A program made the translations under genes and the position numbers. A DNA stretch of 6,594 bases from Planctomycetota bacterium (GTDB lineage: Bacteria > Planctomycetota > Phycisphaerae > Phycisphaerales > SM1A02): assembly GCA_027295365.1 (NCBI GenBank), contig JAPULD010000052.1:1-6594 (forward strand), read 5' to 3'. The notes beneath the pieces were generated by a model that had not been told where the DNA came from, did not search any database, and was given only the letters and a program-made list of their open reading frames with translations. Below are positions 1-6,102 of this stretch, in pieces; within the stretch, counting starts at the first letter, position 1, and the number at the start of each line of letters is the position of its first letter.

Positions 1-402
1 AGAGACGCTGCCGGCGAAGAGGCCATACCCCGGATGAGCGCCGAAGAGCATGGCCAAGCCGACGCCCGTGGTGTTCTGCACGATCAGGAAGACTGTGGCG
101 CAACCAAGGAGGAGCCCCAGGGCCTTGCCGCCTTCGAGCAGCGATCGGAACTTGGCCCCCAGCCCGATCGTGGAGAAGAAGACAAGCAGCAACAAATCAC
201 GTTGGGCCATGTCGAAAGTGATCGTCATGTCGCTGAATGTGTGCAGCAATGCGACCATGCCACTGCAGACGAGGCCCCCGGTGACTGCGGGGGGGATGTT
301 GTTGTTCCCGAGAATCGAGATTCGTCGGGTCAGGAATTGCCCCAGATAGAGTACGACGATGCTCAGGATCAGGAAGTCAACACCAGCGATTTCGATGTCC
401 AT
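1..402 (-). CDS. gltS: Sodium/glutamate symporter GltS, N-terminal part (cut by window edge)
   Basis: Inner-membrane carrier that imports glutamate with sodium ions. Only the first 134 residues are inside the window; the gene runs off the left edge, and E. coli GltS is about 400 residues long. The reading frame is open from ATG at 402 to base 1. What identifies it: a first hydrophobic helix (about residues 9-24), then NNIPPAVTGG (33-43), matching the IPEPVAGG region of E. coli GltS; then FDMAQRDLLLLVFFSTIGLGA (63-83, beginning FDM-x-x-RD), close to FDMSLRD...FFATIGL in the E. coli protein; then a further helix (about 94-110) and QNTTGVGLAMLFG (109-121), ending in GLFAGSVS just before the expected GGHGTG segment. 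The start is supported by AGAGGA (plus-strand bases 411-416) eight bases upstream. It is divergent from the ABC-F gene, with 144 bases between them. Family identity is confident by motif recall; substrate preference is taken from the family. Confidence 0.9.
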   Translation of the reverse strand, partial: MDIEIAGVDFLILSIVVLYLGQFLTRRISILGNNNIPPAVTGGLVCSGMVALLHTFSDMTITFDMAQRDLLLLVFFSTIGLGAKFRSLLEGGKALGLLLGCATVFLIVQNTTGVGLAMLFGAHPGYGLFAGSVS

Positions 403-443
403 GCGCAAAGTCCTCTGGGAGGGATGAACCGTTGGGATGCGGA

Positions 444-471
444 ATTTCAGACATGCTATCCGATCATTCAA
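444..471 (-). promoter_or_regulatory. Weak sigma70-like promoter candidate for gltS
   Basis: On the minus strand TTGAAT (bases 471-466) and TGAAAT (449-444) are separated by 16 bases, each matching four of six bases of the sigma70 consensus. The position, about 40 bases upstream of the gltS start, is suitable. Such weak matches occur by chance, and promoter consensus in this phylum is poorly defined. Nothing better is visible in the 403-546 intergenic region, and I saw no promoter I could assign to the ABC-F gene on the plus strand. Confidence 0.18.
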
Positions 472-546
472 GCGTGTTCACTCAAGGCAACAAGTCCGAG
501 GCAATCACTGAGACAATGCCAACGGAGACTTCTATGATCGTCACCC

Positions 547-2484
547 ATGTCCATGCTCACCGTGACCAACATCAAGCATGCTTACGGCACGAACATCGTG
601 CTCGATGGGGCCACCTGCGCCGTTGAGGCGGGGGAGAAGATCGGCCTCGTCGGACGCAATGGCCAGGGCAAGACGACGCTGATGAAGGTCATTGTTGGCG
701 ACTTGAAGCCTGATGGGGGGTCCATGCAGTTTCAGCGTGGCATCCGTATCGGGTATCTCAGCCAGAGTCCATACTTCGATCCAGGGGACACCTTGCGCGA
801 CGCCGCGGAAAGGGCGTTTGCCGAGTTACATGATCTGCACTCGCAGGCCAACGTCATATACGAAGCCATGGCCACGGCTCAGGGCGATGAACTGAATCAG
901 TTGCTCAAGCGACAGTCCCGGATCGATGGGGCGATCGAAGCGGCGGGGGGATACGCCATCGATCATCGAATCGACGCGATGTTGCATGGTCTTGGGTTTA
1001 CCTAGGAGCAGTTCACCCAGAACGTGACCAAGCTCTCGGGGGGGCAGAAGAATCGACTCTGTCTGGCCAGGCTGCTGCTGGAAGATCCGGATCTGATGTT
1101 GCTCGATGAACCGACCAACCACCTGGACATCGTCGGGTGCCAATGGCTCGAGGAATACCTGGCCGAGGAATTCAAGGGATCCGTCATCGTCGTCAGCCAC
1201 GATCGCTGGCTGCTTGATCGCGTGGTGGGGCGCATCATCGAGGTCGAACGAGGCCAGATTCGTGACTACCCGGGCAACTATCACAAGTACATCGACCTGC
1301 GCCGCGAGCGTCAGCTCACGGACCTTCGCGTCTACGACAAGCAGATGGACAAGGTCCGTCAGGAGAAACAATTTATCCGTCGATACAAGACGGGACAGCG
1401 GGCCAAGCAGGCGCGAGGTCGGCAATCAAGGCTCGACCGATATGTGCGCGATGAGATGGTTGAAAGGCCCCTCGAACTGCAGGTCATGACGCTGAACCTG
1501 CCCAAGGCGACCCGGAGCGGGGAACTCGTCATCCAGGCCGAAGGAATCTCAAAGCGGTTCGGTGAGAATCGACTGTTCGAGAAGCTCGACCTGACGCTTC
1601 ACCGGGGTGATCGACTCGGCATCATCGGCCCCAATGGCGTCGGCAAGACCACGCTCGTGCGAGCGTTGCTGGGGGATCTCGATCCGGATGAGGGCACGAT
1701 CCGTCTTGGTTCGAGGCTCAGTGTGGGGTATTACCGACAGACCCAGGATCATCTTGATAATTCCCTCGAGGTGTGGCGTTACCTGCAGTCGGTGGTCGTG
1801 TCGTTGGATGGCCAGGCCAAGGCGAGCGAACAGCAGGCCCGCGATCTTGCGGGGGCGTTTCTGTTCAGTGGCGGCGATCAGGACAAGGTGCTGGGCGACA
1901 TGTCGGGGGGTGAACGCAGCCGCGCGGTGTTGGCGGGACTCGTCGCCGGAGCTCACAATCTTCTTGTTCTGGACGAACCGACAAATCACCTCGACATCCC
2001 CTCGATGGAACGGGTCGAGAAAGCCCTGTCAATCGATGGTGGTTTTCAGGGCACGATCATTCTGATCAGCCATGATCGCGCTCTGCTGGAAGCGGTGTGC
2101 GACAAGCTGCTGGTCTTTGATGGTGAGGGTGGGGTTCAATTGTTCCAGGGTGGTCTTCAAAGCTGGCTGGACAAACAAAAGGCCAAGGCCGCCCCGACAG
2201 AATCCAGCGACAAGCCATCGACCAAGCCGGTGGAAAAGAAAAAGCCAACGCCGAAGAAAGCTGACAAAGCCGCATCGCCTCTGGGCAATTTGAGTCTTTC
2301 GAAAATCGAGGCGAAGATCGAGACCATCGAGCGCCGCATCAACGAGATCGATACGCTCATGGTCGATCCGGATGTGTATACCGATGGCCCGCGCGTCAAG
2401 GTGTTGCAACAAGAGCGATCGGAATTGCACGAGAAGCTCACGCCCCTCGAATTCGAATGGGCGGTCCGGGCGGAAGATTCCTGA
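547..2484 (+). pseudogene. uup: Uup-type ABC-F ATPase interrupted by an in-frame TAG
   Basis: Cytoplasmic ABC-F protein with two ATPase domains and no membrane part; ABC-F proteins act on the ribosome at the tRNA exit/P-site region, and Uup also binds nucleic acid. Read through codon 153 (TAG, 1003-1005), the frame gives 645 codons, close to the roughly 635 of E. coli Uup. First ATPase domain: Walker A GRNGQGKT (36-43), signature LSGGQ (163-167), Walker B ending LLDEP with D187/E188, switch His218. Charged interdomain linker: about 240-320, starting YPGNYHKY. Second domain: Walker A GPNGVGKT (361-368), signature MSGGE (452-456), D476/E477, switch His509. A Lys/Pro-rich tether (about 543-575) leads to a C-terminal coiled coil (about 580-640), typical of Uup. 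Starts at 547 and 553 are both possible; 553 (MLTVTNI) fits the family better, and neither has a well-spaced Shine-Dalgarno. As written, translation stops after 152 residues with one Walker A and no signature or Walker B, so the product would be inactive. Every other part of the frame is intact, so the lesion is recent, an error, or suppressed. Confidence 0.88.
1003..1005 (+). other. In-frame amber codon inside the ABC-F gene
   Basis: The codons read GGT TTA... wait-free as Leu-Gly-Phe-Thr, then TAG, then Glu-Gln-Phe-Thr-Gln-Asn-Val-Thr-Lys before LSGGQ. The 547 start and the downstream half share one frame (the distance 547 to 1024 is 477 bases, a multiple of three), so this is a substitution and not a frameshift. 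GAG, CAG or AAG would each become TAG by one base change, and Glu, Gln or Lys would suit this polar position. TAG is an ordinary terminator for the sigma factor and prepilin-like genes in this window, so it is not globally reassigned here. Confidence 0.92.
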
Positions 2485-2499
2485 ATAAATTTCGTGAGG

Positions 2500-3345
2500 T
2501 CACGCGGTCGAGAAAATCGTCACCCCTGAGGAGTCGACGATTTCCCAACTCACCGCAGTGACTTGGGACGCCGTGAGATTATCGATGCGGAACCCAGTGG
2601 TCTTGCGCGTGTTGTCGAAGAAATCGACTTCCTCCCTCGATTCGTTCGCAAGGACCGCGCGCAATGTGTAGGTACGTGGGAGCTCGTCCACATCGAGGGG
2701 TCGGTTGTCGATGCCAAGCACGAGCAGAAAGGCTTGCTGGTTTTGCGCGTCCAGGAGCAAGGTCGCCGACATCTGGCTGTTTCGAACCTTGGATTTGAAG
2801 CTCAACAAGCGGCAATTGGGATTCCCGATGAAATTTTTGTAGGTGGGGCCGATGAGTTTTTCGAGTTGGCCCATCGTGTTGTTATGCAGGGCCAGACGGG
2901 AGATCTGATCGGCTCTTTGCCTGGCTTCAGCCACGAAGTAAGCCATGACGAGCGTAACGCCGATCATGACGAGGGCCACGGTCCGCCAGATCTGACCCGA
3001 GATCATGAGACGGGTCGGGGCCGGGTTTGAATCATGTGAGGCAATGGAAAATCGCTGGCCAATGCTGGCCAAGGGGGCCAATTCTCGCGCATCCTCTTCA
3101 ATGGCCCGGGCGACAGCGTTGAGAACCTTCTGTCGCAATTCTGACTCGGGCATATCTGACGGGAGTAGAGAAGCATCCGAATTCAATTCCGCCTGAATCC
3201 TGAGGATTTCATCCTGCACCGCGGCAGGAGCGTGATGAAAACTGCGCGTGTAAAGTTCCGCTTCATATTCATCAAGCAGTCCAAAGGCATCCAGTGCCGA
3301 AAACTCAAGTAACTCTTCTATTCTCATGGGTTTCGGAGAAGTCAT
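2500..3345 (-). CDS. Single-pass membrane anti-sigma factor (RskA-like arrangement)
   Basis: Predicted partner and inhibitor of the ECF sigma factor encoded just upstream in the same operon. 281 residues. Residues 1-117 would be cytoplasmic: the start resembles anti-sigma domains, with ALDAFGLLDEYEAELYTR (17-34) corresponding to the usual ALGALDxxEAxxFE helix, followed by a helical stretch and LRQKVLNAVARAI (70-82). One hydrophobic helix spans about 120-139 (WRTVALVMIGVTLVMAYF), then a charged, probably helical segment (140-165) and an outer domain to the C-terminus with several beta-like stretches (e.g. TLLLDAQ, AFLLVLGI, TAVSWEIVD). The HxxxCxxC zinc motif of many anti-sigma factors is absent; the only cysteine is Cys178, outside the membrane. 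The start at 3345 is chosen because GGAG (plus-strand bases 3353-3356) lies seven bases upstream; Met7 (3327) has no such site. It lies 68 bases downstream of the sigma stop and ends 15 bases from the convergent ABC-F gene. Role inferred from domain order and context; I do not recognise the outer domain. Confidence 0.78.
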   Translation of the reverse strand: MTSPKPMRIEELLEFSALDAFGLLDEYEAELYTRSFHHAPAAVQDEILRIQAELNSDASLLPSDMPESELRQKVLNAVARAIEEDARELAPLASIGQRFSIASHDSNPAPTRLMISGQIWRTVALVMIGVTLVMAYFVAEARQRADQISRLALHNNTMGQLEKLIGPTYKNFIGNPNCRLLSFKSKVRNSQMSATLLLDAQNQQAFLLVLGIDNRPLDVDELPRTYTLRAVLANESREEVDFFDNTRKTTGFRIDNLTASQVTAVSWEIVDSSGVTIFSTA

Positions 3346-3352
3346 ATCATGG

Positions 3353-3356
3353 CTCC
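3353..3356 (-). promoter_or_regulatory. Shine-Dalgarno of the anti-sigma gene
   Basis: The minus strand reads GGAG followed by seven bases and then the ATG at 3345. This fixes the start over Met7 at 3327, whose upstream bases contain no purine-rich site. A second ATG at 3350, out of frame, is followed two codons later by TGA, so it would make only a two-residue peptide. Confidence 0.6.
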
Positions 3357-3375
3357 GATTACTATTCGATCACAG

Positions 3376-3401
3376 TTCAGGTCGGTTCCCACGCACCTGA
3401 A
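3376..3401. repeat. Seven-base inverted repeat between sigma and anti-sigma genes
   Basis: TTCAGGT (3376-3382) and ACCTGAA (3395-3401) are exact reverse complements with a 12-base loop. It lies in the 68-base gap of the sigma/anti-sigma operon, 20 bases upstream of the anti-sigma Shine-Dalgarno in the transcript. It has no following T run, so it is not a standard terminator. It may be a weak hairpin setting the ratio of the two proteins, or chance. Confidence 0.35.
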
Positions 3402-3413
3402 TATTCATGGGCA

Positions 3414-3968
3414 CTACCCGGCCCAATCGGCATTTGCGTGTTCACGAAGTCTCATAAGACCTCGACTGAGGGCTGATTTGATCGTTCCCAAGGGGGCATC
3501 CAATTGTTCACTGACCTGACGAAGCGTGAATCCATGGAGATAGGCCCGTTCAATCACCGTCCGTTGCAGCTCCGGCAATTCGGCGATTCTGATGTAGAGC
3601 TGGGCATTCCGCTCATCGCGCTGGGTATCGAGATCGGGGTAATCATTGTGCCCTGGCCCAGGCACACCAGCGTCTATTGATACCGGAGAAGGTCGAACCG
3701 CATTGCGACGTAAACGATCGATCAGGTGTCGCCTGGTAATCAGCATGACCCAGGTAACTAACTTGGCTCGGCGCGGGTCGTAGCGGTCAGCGGTTTTCCA
3801 CAATCGTACGAAAATGTCTTGTACCGCGTCTTCTGCTTCAGATTTTGTGGGCATGAGCTGGCGGGCGACCTTGAAGACGAGGGTCTCGAAACGGTCATAC
3901 AGCTCCTCTACGGCTTCTTCCTCCCCGCTTGCCACGCGGCGCATCAGCATCCAATCTTGCTGGCTCAT
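3414..3968 (-). CDS. ECF-type RNA polymerase sigma factor
   Basis: Alternative sigma factor of about 184 residues, directing RNA polymerase to a dedicated set of promoters. Region 2: about residues 20-90, with LYDRFETLVFKVARQL, the core-binding AEDAVQDIFVRLWKTADRYDP (45-65, in which D47, Q50, D51 and F53 are the typical residues), then TWVMLITRRHLIDRLRR (72-88), the promoter -10 recognition helix area. A short linker with VPGPGHNDYPD (102-112) follows. Region 4: about 125-178, with LPELQRTVIERAYLHGFTL and the helix-turn-helix VSEQLDAPLGTIKSALSRGLMRLRE (152-176, key residues GTIKS and SR-RG). Only regions 2 and 4 are present, which defines ECF or group 4 sigma factors. The open frame extends upstream to 4052, but the start at 3968 is chosen because AGGAGT sits seven bases upstream, and the extra 28 residues look nothing like the family. 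Stop is TAG. The anti-sigma gene follows in the same operon, a common order that allows joint expression. Confidence 0.93.
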   Translation of the reverse strand: MSQQDWMLMRRVASGEEEAVEELYDRFETLVFKVARQLMPTKSEAEDAVQDIFVRLWKTADRYDPRRAKLVTWVMLITRRHLIDRLRRNAVRPSPVSIDAGVPGPGHNDYPDLDTQRDERNAQLYIRIAELPELQRTVIERAYLHGFTLRQVSEQLDAPLGTIKSALSRGLMRLREHANADWAG

Positions 3969-3975
3969 CAACCCG

Positions 3976-3981
3976 ACTCCT
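3976..3981 (-). promoter_or_regulatory. Shine-Dalgarno deciding the sigma factor start
   Basis: The minus strand reads AGGAGT, seven bases before the ATG at 3968. It is the strongest ribosome-binding site in the window, and it argues for the 184-residue protein over the 212-residue frame that begins at 4052. Confidence 0.75.
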
Positions 3982-4084
3982 GGCTCACATTTGAGTCCGT
4001 GTTCGTATACCGGTTGGTTCCGGCGACTAGGAATTTTAGCCTTCCAAAGCATCCTGAGGAGGTTGTAGCCTCATTTGCCCCATA

Positions 4085-4113
4085 TTATCATTATTCGATC
4101 CAAATCCTATAAG
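4085..4113 (+). promoter_or_regulatory. Sigma70-like promoter candidate upstream of the prepilin-like gene
   Basis: TTATCA (4085-4090; four of six consensus bases) and TATAAG (4108-4113; five of six) are separated by exactly 17 bases, in the most AT-rich part of the window. Transcription would begin near 4120 and read into the prepilin-like gene. On the opposite strand GATAAT (4089-4084) overlaps the same site and could serve as a -10 element for the sigma gene, although no matching -35 is visible. The rest of the 3982-4223 intergenic region shows no gene, no strong repeat and no clear terminator. Confidence 0.35.
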
Positions 4114-4223
4114 TATTTTGGCATATGATCCTGTAGAGAATCAGGTACAGTGGTTCAGGGCCGATGTGCTGGGGCCTACCAAGATCGAGGATTCTTCGGA
4201 GTTCCTCAGTCGAGAATCGCTCG

Positions 4224-5021
4224 ATGCTTGATTGTCAACGTGGCGGATCAACACGCGTGAGAGACGGTTCAGAAAATAGTGTGAATGGACGAAGGCGATG
4301 CCATGGGCACCGACTCGATAGTTCAAGGGCGACGCTCCGATCGTTCGCGCGCGGATTCAGCCTGCTTGAATTGATGATCGTCCTGGCCGTCACCGTCGTT
4401 CTGACGAGTATGATGTTGCCCACGATGTCCCGGCTTCGGGAAAGTGCGTACCGAACCATCTGTTCTTCCAATCAGCGTCAACAAGGCTTGGCCTTGTTCA
4501 TGTACGCGGGTGACAACAATGAGAAATTGCCATCCAGTTCCGCCCTGGAAGGTGTGAAAAAGAATCCTCAGGAATTGATGCGCGCCTATATTCCGGAAAC
4601 GCAACAGTGGGATGGATGGGGAATACTGTTTCAATTTCAGTATTGCAGCGCCGTCGAATGCTATTACTGCCCGAGCCATCATGGGGATCATCCCATGGAG
4701 CGGTATTACTCGGACTGGATCAGGCCGACCGGTATCCCGATCTACACCAATTACCACTATGCCGGCAATATCGAATGGCAATCCAACAAGCCTCGCAATC
4801 TGCATGGAGGCAAGGAGCAGGTGCTGGCAACCGATGGCTTGCGCACCACCAGCGATATCAACCACAACGGGGATGGCATGAACATGCTCTACGGCGATGG
4901 TTCCGTTCGCTGGCTCGAAGGCGCCGAGAAGGTCTTCGAACTCGTTCCCAGCGGAATCATTTCCACGCCCGAAGAAGCGGCGCGATACTGGGAACTCTGG
5001 GAAGTGCTTGAAGTGAAGTAG
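4224..5021 (+). CDS. Prepilin-like protein with N-terminal cleavage/methylation motif and C-terminal DG box
   Basis: Exported type II pseudopilin-like protein, expected to be processed by a prepilin peptidase and anchored by its N-terminal helix. With the start at 4224 it has 265 residues. The processing site is RG|FSLLELM (Gly44, cleavage before Phe45), with the conserved glutamate at mature position 5 and a hydrophobic helix to about residue 65. Then follows RLRESAYRTICSSNQRQQGL (70-89 with ALFMYAGDNNEKLP after it), characteristic of the planctomycete DUF1559/H-X9-DG type family. A cysteine-rich patch QYCSAVECYYCPSHHGDHP carries the usual YCPS. Near the end, NHNGDGMNMLYGDGSVRW holds the family motif, with His214 and Asp225. 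The start is uncertain: ATG 4164, ATG 4224, GTG 4257 and GTG 4281 share the frame, none with a good ribosome-binding site; GTG 4281 would give a more usual 25-residue basic leader. It ends in tandem TAG-TAA. It is divergent from the sigma gene. Its biological role is not known. Confidence 0.85.
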   Translation: MLDCQRGGSTRVRDGSENSVNGRRRCHGHRLDSSRATLRSFARGFSLLELMIVLAVTVVLTSMMLPTMSRLRESAYRTICSSNQRQQGLALFMYAGDNNEKLPSSSALEGVKKNPQELMRAYIPETQQWDGWGILFQFQYCSAVECYYCPSHHGDHPMERYYSDWIRPTGIPIYTNYHYAGNIEWQSNKPRNLHGGKEQVLATDGLRTTSDINHNGDGMNMLYGDGSVRWLEGAEKVFELVPSGIISTPEEAARYWELWEVLEVK

Positions 5022-5022
5022 T

Positions 5023-5038
5023 AAGTCGTTTTCGACTT
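5023..5038 (+). terminator. Small hairpin after the prepilin-like gene
   Basis: AAGTCG (5023-5028), a TTTT loop, then CGACTT (5033-5038) begins two bases after the stop codon. The stem is only six base pairs with two A-T/T-A ends, and just one T follows it before C, so it is a poor intrinsic terminator. It may still protect or mark the 3' end. The 5039-5136 stretch shows no other element I can support. Confidence 0.3.
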
Positions 5039-5136
5039 TCACGTCCTCGGGGTACACTTTCGCCTGATTGAATTCTCCTCATCCATCGCCTTCATCATGG
5101 CGTTGGAATCTGTTGTTCCCAGGACTTCTTCTTGCC

Positions 5137-6102
5137 ATGCCGAAATGCTGCCTGGTCACCGGCGCTGCCGGATTCATCGGATCACATCTGGTCGCGGCCC
5201 TGCTCGAACAAGGCGACCACGTTGTGGGTGTGGACAATTTCGATCCTTTCTACGATGAGTCGATCAAACGCGACAATATCGCCCAGCTTGATCCGGCCCG
5301 ATTTACACTTGAAGTCGCAGACCTCCGAAACCCTCAGCGTTTGAGCGAGATCGTCGCGCAGACCCGGCCTGACCTTGTCGTGCACATTGCCGCCATGGCC
5401 GGTGTACGTCCGAGCATCGAGAATCCACGGAAATATGCTCAGGTCAATATCATGGGGCTCGCCAACCTGCTTCAGGCCATGCGTGAAGCCGAGGTTGCAA
5501 AGCTGCTTTTTGCGTCCAGTTCAAGTGTTTATGGCAACAACACGAAGATCCCATTTGCCGAGGATGATCCCGTTCCCGTGCAGATCAGTCCCTACGCGGC
5601 GACCAAGCGGGCCGGCGAGTTGCTGTGCGAAACCTGGGCCCGACTCTACGGGATCCGGATCGGCATGTTGCGATTCTTCACGGTCTATGGGCCAAGACAG
5701 CGTCCCGACCTGGCCATCGGCAAATTCATGAGGCTCATCGCCGACGATCAACCCATTCCCATGTTTGGCGACGGTTCCACCAGCCGAGACTACACCTACA
5801 TTGACGACATCGTCGATGGGATCCTTCGGGCCGCTCACCATGTTGATTCAATGGACGAGGCCACCCATCGCCTCTGGAATCTCGGGAATTCAAGGCCGGT
5901 TGAGCTCACGGACATGATCCAGAGCATCGGGCGGATCGTGGGACGGACGCCACGGATTGAAACTCATGTGATGCAGACTGGCGATGTGAATCGAACGTAC
6001 GCCGATATCACTCGATCTCGTCTGGAGTTGGGGTATGAGCCCACGATTGAATTCGAGGATGGTTTGCGACGGCAATGGGAATGGATGAAGGAACGGATTT
6101 AA
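5137..6102 (+). CDS. NAD-dependent nucleotide-sugar epimerase, UDP-glucuronate 4-epimerase-like
   Basis: Short-chain dehydrogenase-type enzyme that probably inverts C4 of a UDP-sugar (UDP-glucuronate to UDP-galacturonate in the closest family) through an NAD-bound 4-keto intermediate, supplying polysaccharide or envelope synthesis in the cytoplasm. 321 residues, normal for the family. NAD-binding GAAGFIGSH (9-17) with the acidic residue D33 in GVDNFDPFYD; HIAAMAGVRPSIENP (83-97), typical of the CapI/LspL epimerases; the catalytic serine region ASSSSVYGNN (126-135); YAATK with Tyr153 and Lys157; RFFTVYGPRQRPD; and SRDYTYIDDIVDGI. The frame is open upstream to a TTG at 5068, but ATG 5137 begins exactly where the family does (MPKCCLVTGAAG), and AGGA lies 12 bases before it, a rather long spacing. 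C4 epimerase of UDP-glucose is an alternative activity. The stop TAA overlaps the stop of the convergent downstream gene. Confidence 0.9.
   Translation: MPKCCLVTGAAGFIGSHLVAALLEQGDHVVGVDNFDPFYDESIKRDNIAQLDPARFTLEVADLRNPQRLSEIVAQTRPDLVVHIAAMAGVRPSIENPRKYAQVNIMGLANLLQAMREAEVAKLLFASSSSVYGNNTKIPFAEDDPVPVQISPYAATKRAGELLCETWARLYGIRIGMLRFFTVYGPRQRPDLAIGKFMRLIADDQPIPMFGDGSTSRDYTYIDDIVDGILRAAHHVDSMDEATHRLWNLGNSRPVELTDMIQSIGRIVGRTPRIETHVMQTGDVNRTYADITRSRLELGYEPTIEFEDGLRRQWEWMKERI

Noticed and set aside
34..537. Plus-strand open frame of 167 codons over the left end
   Set aside because: It is the reverse shadow of gltS; the minus strand has clear GltS motifs, hydrophobic helices and a ribosome-binding site, while this frame has a low-complexity polar composition with no recognisable domain.
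1003..1005. Genome-wide TAG reassignment or pyrrolysine codon
   Set aside because: The sigma factor and the prepilin-like gene both end at TAG exactly where their families end, so TAG is a working stop here.
1038..1044. Run of seven G in the first LSGGQ motif as a programmed frameshift site
   Set aside because: The frame is correct on both sides of the run, and the Gs simply encode Ser-Gly-Gly; no out-of-frame extension with protein-like sequence follows.
2493..2504. CGTGA-GG-TCACG near-palindrome between the ABC-F and anti-sigma genes as a bidirectional terminator
   Set aside because: The loop would be two bases, the stem only five, and there is no T run that fits either strand.
3969..4052. 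Longer sigma factor start at 4052
   Set aside because: The 28 extra residues are unlike the family and a strong AGGAGT site marks the start at 3968.
4323..5057. Minus-strand open frame of 244 codons opposite the prepilin-like gene
   Set aside because: The plus strand carries the full prepilin motif, helix and DG box; the minus frame shows no domain and is explained by codon bias of the real gene.
5068..5136. Epimerase extended to TTG 5068, giving a hydrophobic N-terminal stretch like a signal peptide
   Set aside because: The NAD-binding strand begins right after ATG 5137, these enzymes are cytoplasmic, and TTG 5068 has no ribosome-binding site.
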